Shown: in pieces, positions 1-8,800 of the stretch
Numbering within the stretch: the first letter of the stretch is position 1
How the letters are laid out: every line of letters begins with the position of its first letter
Source of the DNA: Leisingera aquimarina DSM 24565
Lineage (GTDB): Bacteria > Pseudomonadota > Alphaproteobacteria > Rhodobacterales > Rhodobacteraceae
Direction of reading: 5' to 3'
Assembly (NCBI RefSeq): GCF_000473165.1
Contig: NZ_KI421506.1
Coordinates: forward strand, 61,794 to 125,793
DNA length: 64,000 nucleotides
Notes under the pieces: model-generated
Told to the model about the DNA's origin: nothing
Seen by the model: the letters and a program-made list of their open reading frames with translations, nothing else
The model's database searches: none
Made by a program: the position numbers and the translations under genes

Positions 1-1172
1 AAAGGCCGCAGGGTGATCCCCGGCAGCGCCGAGTTCACCAGTTGGCGGATCTCCTCGACGGGGCCGATCTTGGCCTGGCCCGAGAAATGCTTGCGCACAT
101 CCTCGGCCGGAATATCCGCGCTGACCGCCAGCACAAAACCAGCATTACCCAGCAGTTTCCGGTCGGCAATGACCCCCACCGAGATACCGTATTTGCGCGC
201 CTCCAGCTTGATCGGGATCGCGGTCTGCTCCAGAACCGAGCTCAGGTATTGGCGCAGCACCCGGATCACCGGCGCAAAGCATTCGACCAGATTGTCATGG
301 GTATAGGGCGGAAACTCCGGCGCCTGTTTTTCGGTCGACATGAACACCGACAGCTCCCCGGCCAGCCCCGCACAGGCGGTGAACAGCCGTTCGGGATGGA
401 GGTTCTCGATATTGCGCAGATGGCGTACTTGCGGCAGCATCCGGTTGACCACTGCCAGCAGCATGAAATCCGACACATCCGCCACCCCGCGGGCGCCGCC
501 GGCCTCTGACAAGCGGCCCGCCAGCGCCTCCATCCGGTGCGCCAGCAACCCCTCCAGCTCACGCAGGAAACCGCTAAGCGCAGGCGCCGCCCGCACGTCC
601 AAGCAAGCCGGGACAAAGGCCTGATCAAGCACGATCTCCTTGTCCGGGCGCACCTCGATGATGCGCGCCACGGGGATCGCCAGCAGATCGGCCAGATCGT
701 CCACCTCCAGCGCAAACTGCAGCCGCATCTTGCCCACATCCAGCTCCACCGGCTTACGCTCGGTCGAGGTCACATCGGTCACTTCCTGCTTGTCCGGGCG
801 CAACCGGCTGGCCGAACGTTCGGCGCCGCTCAGATCTACCTCGGTGGCGCCCTGGCGGCGCTGCGGCACAGTCATGTAGACGATGCAATCCTTGACCGTC
901 GAGGGCACTTCCATCGCCGGCGGGTGCGGGTCCGCCATCGGCACCCGGAACACGGTGCCGTCATGGGTCAGCCCCTCGCAGGACTTCACTGCGAACTGGC
1001 CGATCTTCAGCGCCTCATGGTCGATCTCCAGCCCGTTCACGCCCCAGGCATAGGGGCTGAGCCGCCGCGCCAGCCCGGCAACCAGCGCCTCGTTATACCG
1101 GTCGGACTGCTGGAAGTGATGCGGCTGCAGAAACAGCCCCTCCGTCCAAAGTACTTTACTGTCCCAGGACAC
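1..1172 (-). CDS. tssK: T6SS baseplate subunit TssK (C-terminus cut by window edge)
   Basis: Translation from a GTG at 1172 begins MSWDSKVLWTEGLFLQPHHF, the characteristic TssK N-terminus (W-x-EG-x-x-L-x-P-x-H-F). About 390 codons are visible and the frame stays open to base 1, so only the end of a roughly 445-residue protein is missing. The GTG start is supported by a GAGGAG ribosome-binding site just upstream. TssK is a cytoplasmic trimer that links the baseplate to the TssJLM membrane complex. It lies 47 bp downstream of the FHA gene and is the last T6SS gene seen on this strand. tssL and tssM, absent here, probably follow to the left. Confidence 0.93.
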   Translation of the reverse strand, partial: MSWDSKVLWTEGLFLQPHHFQQSDRYNEALVAGLARRLSPYAWGVNGLEIDHEALKIGQFAVKSCEGLTHDGTVFRVPMADPHPPAMEVPSTVKDCIVYMTVPQRRQGATEVDLSGAERSASRLRPDKQEVTDVTSTERKPVELDVGKMRLQFALEVDDLADLLAIPVARIIEVRPDKEIVLDQAFVPACLDVRAAPALSGFLRELEGLLAHRMEALAGRLSEAGGARGVADVSDFMLLAVVNRMLPQVRHLRNIENLHPERLFTACAGLAGELSVFMSTEKQAPEFPPYTHDNLVECFAPVIRVLRQYLSSVLEQTAIPIKLEARKYGISVGVIADRKLLGNAGFVLAVSADIPAEDVRKHFSGQAKIGPVEEIRQLVNSALPGITLRP

Positions 1173-1219
1173 CGGGATCTCCTCTCAGTTGCGGGCACGC
1201 GCCAGCGGCGCGGTGCGCA

Positions 1220-2695
1220 TCAGTCCTTCAGCCTGTCCAGCTGATCCTTGTAGGCACGCGCAAACTCGCGGCTGAACAAGTCGTGAAAATCATTCTCAGC
1301 CTGATCGGAAATCTCCGCATACAGCTGTTCGTAGACGTCCCAGTACTGCGCCTTCTTGCCGCGCAGGAGGTCCTTGAGGCCGCCCTTGGTTTCGATCTGG
1401 CTCTCCAATGCTTTGGGATCAAGCCGTTTCAAGACACCTTTCAGCGCCGCCTCCATGCCGGTGACCATCGCCACCTCATGTGCCTTGATATCGCGCAACG
1501 CCTCTTCGGCAGCCGTCTCTGGCGACAAGTAGCCCTTGGTCGCCGGACGCACCATCGCTTCAACCGCCTGCTCCGGCGTAATCGAGAATTTCAGCGGGTT
1601 GTTTCCACCCGCCGAGATCATCGTCTGTTCAATCCGGAATTCGGATTTGATCGAGGTCCGCGTCATCAGGATTTCGCGCAGGCCGATGACCAGCGTCCGC
1701 ATCACCCGGCCCATGCGCGCCATGGTGCTGGCGTGTTCCGCCGGATCAAGGCTGACTTCGGCGCCCGCACCCTTCAGGAACGCGGCCACCGCGTCTTGCG
1801 ACTCTGCTGACGGAGGCGCCGCGGATGCAATGGTTTTTAGCTCCCCGGCAGCCCTATCCTGCACCGGCGGTATCTCGGTCGGCGGTGCGGGCGGCACTTC
1901 CGGCGGCGGCGCTGCGGGCGGGGTTTCCGGCACCGGGGCCGGAACCTCACGCGGCGGTGGCGCGGGTTGCGGATCGGGGGCAGGCACCGGAGTTTCCGGC
2001 TCGCCTATTCCCGTCAGGAAATCATCGTCCCAATCGTCCGGGATCATGTTCGACTGCGCCGCAGGCACGGCAAACCCGTCCGAAGCGGTCGGGTTGTGGT
2101 TGGCCAGACTGGCCCCCTCCCCTTCACGCCCGTCGCTGGCTTTCTGAAAAAACGGATCTTCTTCCTCGCCCAGGGGCGGCAGCAGTTCATCAATCGGATC
2201 CATCGGATTCAGCTGCGCCGGTCCCTTAAGGCCCTCACCCAGCAAATCATCCAGGAAATCACCGCCCGGCCCTGCATCTTCCAGCAGCTGCAGCGGATCC
2301 GGCGCATTGGCGGCATTGCCGTGCGAGGCCGGCCCCTGCGCGGCGGGGGCAGCAATCATGCCGCCGACATCCGCCAGATCATCGCGGATTTCCACCACCA
2401 GCTCATAGTTGCCGACGCAAAGCACATCCCCGTTGTTAAGCGGCGTCGGTGTGCGGCCCAGCGGAATTTTGGAATAGTTCAGAAACGTGCCGTTAGAACT
2501 GAGGTCAACCACCACCACATTGCCATTGTGATCCTCGATCACGCAGTGATTGCGCGACAGCAGCTGGTCCGGGTCCGGCAATACCAGGTCGCAGCTGGCG
2601 CCCCGCCCCACAGTCAGGCTCGGCCCCCGCATCGGAACAGGGGCCGCATCGCCGGGCATTGCGCCCGAGCTTTGGAATTTCAACGTCACTCCCAT
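1220..2695 (-). CDS. tagH: T6SS-associated FHA-domain protein (TagH/Fha type)
   Basis: The 491-residue protein has an N-terminal forkhead-associated domain (about residues 25-105) with the phosphothreonine-binding signature: GR at 30-31, SRNH at 47-50 and SSNGT at 66-70. A Pro/Glu/Ala-rich, probably disordered stretch follows (about 120-300). The C-terminal helical domain (about 310-491) is typical of T6SS FHA proteins. Family members read out Thr phosphorylation or act as assembly scaffolds for the T6SS. No PpkA kinase or PppA phosphatase is visible, so either they lie outside the window or control is not phosphorylation-based. It starts 8 bp after the PAAR gene stops. Confidence 0.9.
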   Translation of the reverse strand: MGVTLKFQSSGAMPGDAAPVPMRGPSLTVGRGASCDLVLPDPDQLLSRNHCVIEDHNGNVVVVDLSSNGTFLNYSKIPLGRTPTPLNNGDVLCVGNYELVVEIRDDLADVGGMIAAPAAQGPASHGNAANAPDPLQLLEDAGPGGDFLDDLLGEGLKGPAQLNPMDPIDELLPPLGEEEDPFFQKASDGREGEGASLANHNPTASDGFAVPAAQSNMIPDDWDDDFLTGIGEPETPVPAPDPQPAPPPREVPAPVPETPPAAPPPEVPPAPPTEIPPVQDRAAGELKTIASAAPPSAESQDAVAAFLKGAGAEVSLDPAEHASTMARMGRVMRTLVIGLREILMTRTSIKSEFRIEQTMISAGGNNPLKFSITPEQAVEAMVRPATKGYLSPETAAEEALRDIKAHEVAMVTGMEAALKGVLKRLDPKALESQIETKGGLKDLLRGKKAQYWDVYEQLYAEISDQAENDFHDLFSREFARAYKDQLDRLKD

Positions 2696-2703
2696 GTTTG
2701 GGC

Positions 2704-3006
2704 TTAACCTCCCACCAGCACGGTGACTTCACCCTTGGCGACCATGCCGCCGCAGGCCGTGTTGTCCAGAATCCGCGCAGCCGGCATGTTGTTGATCAGC
2801 ACCGTGGCCGAACCTTTGATGATCGGGTGCGGCGAAGGCGCCGCGGTGCACATATCACCTAGGCGGGCAGCCGGCAGATTGGCCACCAGCACGGTCACCG
2901 CGCAGGGCGGCAGGATCGGCGTCGGCACCGGCAGCACCGGCGGCGGCGGGGTTGAGGGCAGCATGCAGGCATGCAGATCCGTCATCCGGGCCTGTGGCAT
3001 TCCCAT
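2704..3006 (-). CDS. PAAR-domain spike tip protein
   Basis: This 100-residue protein consists almost entirely of a PAAR domain. It has repeated short strand/turn units (V-T-V-L-V-A-N-L-P-A-A-R, then V-L-I-N-N-M-P-A-A-R-I-L-D) and His/Cys residues suited to the metal site at the tip. A proline-rich segment sits at residues 19-33. PAAR proteins cap the VgrG trimer and sharpen or extend the spike. There is no C-terminal toxin extension, so any cargo would have to bind non-covalently. It lies in the order vgrG - DUF6931 - PAAR, as expected for a spike-assembly module. Confidence 0.92.
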   Translation of the reverse strand: MGMPQARMTDLHACMLPSTPPPPVLPVPTPILPPCAVTVLVANLPAARLGDMCTAAPSPHPIIKGSATVLINNMPAARILDNTACGGMVAKGEVTVLVGG

Positions 3007-3021
3007 TACTTACATCCTCTC

Positions 3022-3630
3022 TCAGCTTTGCGTTGCCGCTTCCGGCACCTGGACCACCTGCCCCTTGCCGCCACGCGCAATATCCAGCGCGCGCTCAATC
3101 AGAACGCCGCCGTGTTCTTCAAACTTATCAGACAATTGACCCAAGGCCACCATATTCATGGCAAAGGCCGCCGCCTCGGACGCCCCCGCCGGGGCGGGAT
3201 ATTGATTCAATTCTCCCGGTCCAAGCGTTCCGGCCGCATAAAGCACCGCCAGCGCGCAATTCACCGTATCATCATCCACATAGGCATGATCCAGAGTGAT
3301 GCGCGCCTTGTCGCGGTTTTCCTCGGATGGCTCAAACACCCAAGTCTCCGACGCGGTCAGCGAGGCCGGATCCTGGTCCGAACGCGGCCCGATGTAATCG
3401 CGCGCCGCGAGGCAGGCCCACCACACCCGCTCGCGCGGGGGCAGCAGCACCGCCAGCGTGCGCAGCAGATCGACCAGCGCGCCCTTGCGGTCCAGCTCCT
3501 CCAGCACGGTTCCTGCCAGCGCCGTTGGCGGTGCCTCCAGCGGTGTTTTCAGGATGACATTTGCCCGTGACAGCAGCTTGGCCACCGGGTCAGCGGGCAT
3601 TTTCACCAGCTTTTCAAATCTTGCCGACAT
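3022..3630 (-). CDS. DUF6931-like T6SS-associated protein
   Basis: The 202-residue soluble protein is mostly alpha-helical by inspection. It has a W-W-A-C-L-A-A-R-D segment and an Ala-rich C-terminal half, which I match from memory to DUF6931 proteins found next to vgrG/PAAR genes. The ATG at 3630 is preferred over the GTG at 3639 because an AGGTGG sits 5-6 bases upstream of it, overlapping the vgrG stop region. Its position between vgrG and PAAR suggests an adaptor or chaperone loading the spike. This is inference from position only. No catalytic motif is recognisable. Confidence 0.75.
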   Translation of the reverse strand: MSARFEKLVKMPADPVAKLLSRANVILKTPLEAPPTALAGTVLEELDRKGALVDLLRTLAVLLPPRERVWWACLAARDYIGPRSDQDPASLTASETWVFEPSEENRDKARITLDHAYVDDDTVNCALAVLYAAGTLGPGELNQYPAPAGASEAAAFAMNMVALGQLSDKFEEHGGVLIERALDIARGGKGQVVQVPEAATQS

Positions 3631-3639
3631 CTGCACCAC

Positions 3640-5751
3640 CTAGTTGATCATCGTGAGGCCGCCCTTCAGGGTCAGCATGGCCTCGCCTTTCACGGTGGTC
3701 ATCGGCGCCTTGGCCTCAACCATTCCAGAGCCTTCGATCTTGATCATCGGCCCCTTGATCGTAACACCGGAATTGTCGATCTTGACCTCGGATGCCCCCA
3801 CAGTCAGCTTGATCTCCTGCCCCGCCGACATGGCGATCTTGCCCGCGGTCACATCCACCGTCAGATTGCCCATCGACACGGTCTCTGTATGGTTCCCCGT
3901 TGAAATGGTTTCGGTCAGGTCGCCGGTGTCCACGTCCAGGGTCATGTTGCCGGTCTGGATGGTCTCGGACTTGTCGCCGGTTTCCACCACCTCGGTCCGG
4001 TCGCCCTCATGCACGGTTTCCGTCATGTGCTGCTGGACCGTGAAAACATAGCTCTTCTCGTCCGCCTCAGTGACTTCCGGGTCGGGAGCATCCATGCCAA
4101 CAGTCACCGTTGAGCGGTCCTTGACCAGCATCTGATGATCCTTCTCGGCCTGCACCCGCATCAGCTCGCTGTCTTTCTTGTCATCGAACATCAGCTCGTT
4201 GTAACCGCCGCCGCCCTTGGAGGAATTGGTCTTGATCCCCAGCTGTGTCTGATCGTCGGGGTAGGTATAGGGCGGCATCGTTTCAGCATTGTAAAGCATG
4301 CCGGTGCAGATCGGCCGGTCGGGGTTGCCGTCCTCGAACTGGATCACAACCTCCTGGCCCATGCGCGGGATCGCCACCATGCCCCAGTTCTTACCGGACC
4401 AGGGCGTCACTACCCGCACAAAACAAGACGAAGTCTCGTTCTTCTTGCCTTCCCGGTCCCAATGAAACTGGATCTTGATCCGGCCATGCTTGTCGGTCCA
4501 GATCTCTTCGCCGCTCTGGCCGACCACGGTTGCGGTCTGCAGCCCCTGCACTTCCGGCCAGGGGGTCACCAGCGGCGCCCGGAACTGATCGGATTTCAGA
4601 ATGGCACTGAACGTCGAGGCATAGACGTCGTGCTCCATCTCCTCGGGCACATCCATGTTGCGCGCCTTTAGGTCGCGCCGCATCGCCCCTTTGGTGGCAA
4701 CCTCTTTCTTCTGCTGACTCTCCCGCTCACCGTAGTCCCAAGCCACCTTGACATGATGCTCTGTCTCAATGACGAGATATTCCTTGTTGTTCTCCTTCAC
4801 CGGATGTTTTTCCATCGTGAAGGTGCTGCCGGTGCCCAGGGTCGCCACACTGGACGCGCCGCGCCAGCGGATGTGCCTGATCGCCTCCGCTTCCATCCGC
4901 ACCCTGGAACGCTTGTCTCCCAATGGGGTCTTGGACGGATAACGGCCCTGGTAGTCATAAACTTCATAATCATCGTAGGAATGGCTGCCCTTGGCGATTT
5001 CAGTGGCAGCCTTCAGATCCGCCGAGGGCGTTTCAAAGTTGAAATCATTCAGCGTGACCTTGCCGCGTGTCAGGATCTCATCCTTGGTCCATTCCGAGAT
5101 ATGCTCCTCGCGCCGACGGTCGCTGTCATCACGGGCGTGGAACTCAATCCCTGCGCCGCCCTTGATCGGCGCGTGCCCGCTGACCCCGTCGCACAGCACC
5201 AGCTTTTCAATCGCGGTATCGCCAATGGGACTGTCGAAGTAGAAATATATCCCCTCTTCCTCCATCAGCCGGCACAGGAAGGCATAGTCGCTTTCACGGT
5301 ATTGCAGGCAGTATTCGCGCGCCTCATAGGAATCGCTCAGCTTGTCGGTGAAATCGCTGAAACCGTACTCGCTGAACAGCTGTTTGATGATATCGACCGA
5401 GGTCTTTTCCTGAAACACCCGCAGATCGCTGGTCCGCGTCAGCAGCCAGAACCAGGGGCGCACCTCCGCCACATACATCTCGTACCCGTTGCGAAAGCCC
5501 AGATACTCGACCGAAATGCACAGCCCGTTGAACTGATGCTCTGTCTGCTGGCGCATCACATGCACATTCATCTGCTTGCCGACCAGATCCTGCAGCTTGG
5601 GCTGGCTCTTGGTCGCGGCAAATTCGATTGTGGTCTCGGTCAGCTTGCTCAGCCCCTCGCGCACAATCGCACGGCTCATCATCAGGCCGTCGGTGGAATA
5701 TGTCCCCGACATCCAGGCGAGGTCGTTTTCATGGCCCTTACTTACAACCAT
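3640..5751 (-). CDS. tssI: T6SS spike protein VgrG
   Basis: The 703-residue protein has the gp27-like N-terminal region, including the segment E-Y-C-L-Q-Y-R-E-S-D-Y-A-F-L-C-R-L-M-E-E-E-G-I found in nearly all VgrGs. The gp5-like OB fold follows (V-V-T-P-W-S-G-K-N-W-G-M, P-R-M-G-Q-E-V-V-I-Q-F). The C-terminus (about 560-703) is a beta-helix needle of short T-G-D/T-G-N repeats. There is no C-terminal effector domain, so this is a structural VgrG. The start is supported by GGAGG upstream of the ATG. Downstream genes are DUF6931 and PAAR. Confidence 0.97.
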   Translation of the reverse strand: MVVSKGHENDLAWMSGTYSTDGLMMSRAIVREGLSKLTETTIEFAATKSQPKLQDLVGKQMNVHVMRQQTEHQFNGLCISVEYLGFRNGYEMYVAEVRPWFWLLTRTSDLRVFQEKTSVDIIKQLFSEYGFSDFTDKLSDSYEAREYCLQYRESDYAFLCRLMEEEGIYFYFDSPIGDTAIEKLVLCDGVSGHAPIKGGAGIEFHARDDSDRRREEHISEWTKDEILTRGKVTLNDFNFETPSADLKAATEIAKGSHSYDDYEVYDYQGRYPSKTPLGDKRSRVRMEAEAIRHIRWRGASSVATLGTGSTFTMEKHPVKENNKEYLVIETEHHVKVAWDYGERESQQKKEVATKGAMRRDLKARNMDVPEEMEHDVYASTFSAILKSDQFRAPLVTPWPEVQGLQTATVVGQSGEEIWTDKHGRIKIQFHWDREGKKNETSSCFVRVVTPWSGKNWGMVAIPRMGQEVVIQFEDGNPDRPICTGMLYNAETMPPYTYPDDQTQLGIKTNSSKGGGGYNELMFDDKKDSELMRVQAEKDHQMLVKDRSTVTVGMDAPDPEVTEADEKSYVFTVQQHMTETVHEGDRTEVVETGDKSETIQTGNMTLDVDTGDLTETISTGNHTETVSMGNLTVDVTAGKIAMSAGQEIKLTVGASEVKIDNSGVTIKGPMIKIEGSGMVEAKAPMTTVKGEAMLTLKGGLTMIN

Positions 5752-5815
5752 GGGTCCTCCTTTCCGCGACGGGAACCGGGCCGGAAATCGCCGGCAGTGT
5801 TCTCAAACATTCGCA

Positions 5816-8800
5816 TCATAAATCATCCAAAAGCGCGGCGAGGTCTGCATCCATTTCGTCATCACCGCCGTCGTCATCGTCATCGCCGTCGTCCCCGAAC
5901 GACGCCAGCAAGTCGTCCAGATCCCCGAGGCCATCGTCATCCCCGCTGCCGTCTCCAAGATCCAGATCGTCCAGGCCGAGATCATCCCCATCATCTCCGC
6001 CCAAATCCAGATCATCGTCTTCATCACCGCCTGCAGGCGCCGCCGGTTCCGGCAGCCCGCGCGGATCAGGCGGCGAGGGTTCCGGCGCAGGCACGCCGGT
6101 CCAGGGCCCCAGTATCTCGCTGCCCTTCAGAGAATTAAAGGACGTCAGCCGCACCTCGTCCCGCCCCTTGACCGCGCTTACCGCCATAAATCCGCGTTCC
6201 TGCGCCAGCGCAATCTTGCCCAGATCAATATTGCGCTCGGTGCAGGGCAGCGCCACCTGATCGCCGAACTTGTCGTTCACATAATGATAGGGCATCTCTC
6301 CCAAAGTCATGATTTTACCCAGCTGCAGGGACGGCCCGTTCTGACGGAACGACCGCCCAAGCAGGATTGCCACCAGCACCACCGGATTCGCCCAAAGCAT
6401 CCCCTTCAGACCCTCGGATTCGGTAAACTCCTCAAAATCAAACTCATAACAGGGTTCGGTCTTCTCGCCATAAGGGCGGCGCAGCAGGAACCGCGGGCTG
6501 ACCAGCCCCAGATGCCCGGCCTCTGCCATGCCCTGCAACGTATCCCAGGCCTCGGCCACCAGCTTGGGCCGCTCCGCCTTGGGCGTCTTCAGGAACTCGG
6601 GCGAAATCGCGGCAAAGAACGGCGCATCCACATGTGCCGCCACCCGCGCGATGCGTCCGAGCAGTTCCGCATGCGGCGGGGTTTCCTCGAACTGATACAT
6701 GCCGATCAGCGCCGAATAGCCACCGCGCCCGTTCTCCTCGTCCAGCGGCTCTTCGGTCAGCAGCCGCACAAAACCGGTTTTCGACAGGTCTTCTGTAGCT
6801 GCCAGATCCGCCGCCAACTCCTCCGCCGAGATGTCATACAGCATCACATCCAGCGTATCGTCATCCTCGATCGAGCGCGCCATCAGATCCAGCGAGCGCC
6901 ACTGCGCCTCCACCGATTGGAACTCCGGATGGTGCAGCACCAGCCGCATCGCATCGGACAGCGCCTCATCCACCGCCTTTTGCATCGCTGCTGCATCCGG
7001 GTCCGGCAGCGCCCTGATATGCGGGCCGACGACGCGCGCCAGCAACTCCTCCACCGGCGAGGCCGGACGCGGGGTGATGCCGGTTGCCCCGATCAGCTGC
7101 TGAAAGGCGCTCAGCCGTTTGTCGGCCGGCACTGAATTTCCCGCCGACGTCCGCTTCGGCGCCCGCGCCCTGGTGCCGTGTTTCTCCGCCCAAGCCTTCA
7201 GCGTGCCCGCCGCATGATCCGCTGTCGCGCCGCTTTGCAGCTGTTTGCGCAGCCCCACCAGCTCCGAGAACAGTTCGACATTTTCATACAGCTCATCCGG
7301 ATGCAGCCCGTCCAGATCCTCCAGCTTGACCGCAATCCCGGCGCCGTCCTTGCCGATCGACAGCACCAGCTCAGTCGCGAAGCTCTCGATCACATCCTCG
7401 ACCGTATCCGGATCCAGCAGGATCGCTTTGCGGGCCGCCAGCGCATCGCCGGTCTCCAGCTGACCCTTCGCCGCGCGGCCGGAAAAATCACCCAGAATGG
7501 CCAGCCGGAACCGCTTGCGCTCCAGCTTCTGCGGGTCAGGACGCTCCGCGCTCATGGTGCCATAAGCGAACTCGGGATCCTCTGATACTTCGACCTCTGC
7601 AGCCTCAGCTGCGGGTTCATCACCGCCGGCGTCCAAATCCCCTAGCAGCGCGTCGAGATCATCACCGCCAGCGCCCCCGTCTTCCTCATCATCCTCGTCA
7701 TCGCCGCCGAGATCCCCCAGCAAATCGTCCAGGTCCATATCGCCATCATCACCCATCAGGCTGTCCAGATCGGAGTCCGCATCACCCAGCCCGCCCAGCA
7801 GCGCATCCAGATCATCCTCGGCACCGCCGTCTTCTGCCGCCTCCTCCGCTGAGGCCTCCTCGCCGAGGCCTGCCAGCAGACCATCCAGATCGCCCTCCTC
7901 TTCCTCGCTGCCGAGGTCCCCCAAAAGATCATCAAGGCTGGCGTCCTCCATCTCCTCTGCGCCGTTCTCATCAAGCCCGTTTAGCAGCGCGTCCAGATCA
8001 TCACCGCCCGCCGCTTCATCGTCAGCACCGCCCAATCCGCCAAGCAGATCATCCAGGCTGCTGTCTTCTCTCTCTTCAGCGGCGGTATCTTCCGGCTCGT
8101 CCAGACTACCCAGCAAGCTGTCCAGATCATCGCCGTCATCCCCGTCTTCAAGAAGCGCATTCAGTTCGGAACTGTCGTCCTCTGCAGGTTCTGGGCTGTC
8201 CAGATCCCCCAGCAAATCATCCAAACTGCTGCCGTCATCCTCCGGCTCCGTAGATGGTTCGTCGCCCGGATCACTCAAAAGCGCATCGGGATCATCCGCG
8301 GAGGCATCGTCTTCGGCAAGGTCCGCCAGTATGTCATCAGAGACGTCCACCACGGCGGCCTCTTCGGGCGCATCGCTGCCAAGGCCCGCAAGCAAATCAT
8401 CAAGCCCGCTATCCCCGGCCTCTTCTTCTGCAGGCGCCTCCAGCGTGTCCAGCGCAGCGCTCAGATCGTTGTCCCCGGCATCGTCCTCCGGTTCTTCCAG
8501 CCCGCCGAGGATACCGTCCAGCCCACCCCCCTCTACTGGTGCGTCCTCCGGAAGATCCTCTGCCAGCCCGGCCAGCACGTCTGCGGCGCTGTCTTCGCCG
8601 CCCGTTTCCTCAGGCGTCTCAAGGCTGTCCAGCACCGAACTCAGATCTTCACCTGTATCCTTATCTTGCTCCGAGCCGCCCGCCAGCAACCCTTCCAGTA
8701 CATCACCGGCGTCGTCTTCCGCCGTTTCCGCTGTCTCAACCGAGACCAGGCTGTCCAGTGCATCCGCCGCCGCGCTGCCGTCGGCTTCCTCCACCGCAGC

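Noticed and set aside
266..739. 157-residue Trp/Arg/Cys-rich minus-strand frame
   Set aside because: It is an out-of-frame shadow within tssK, whose true frame starts with GTG at 1172.
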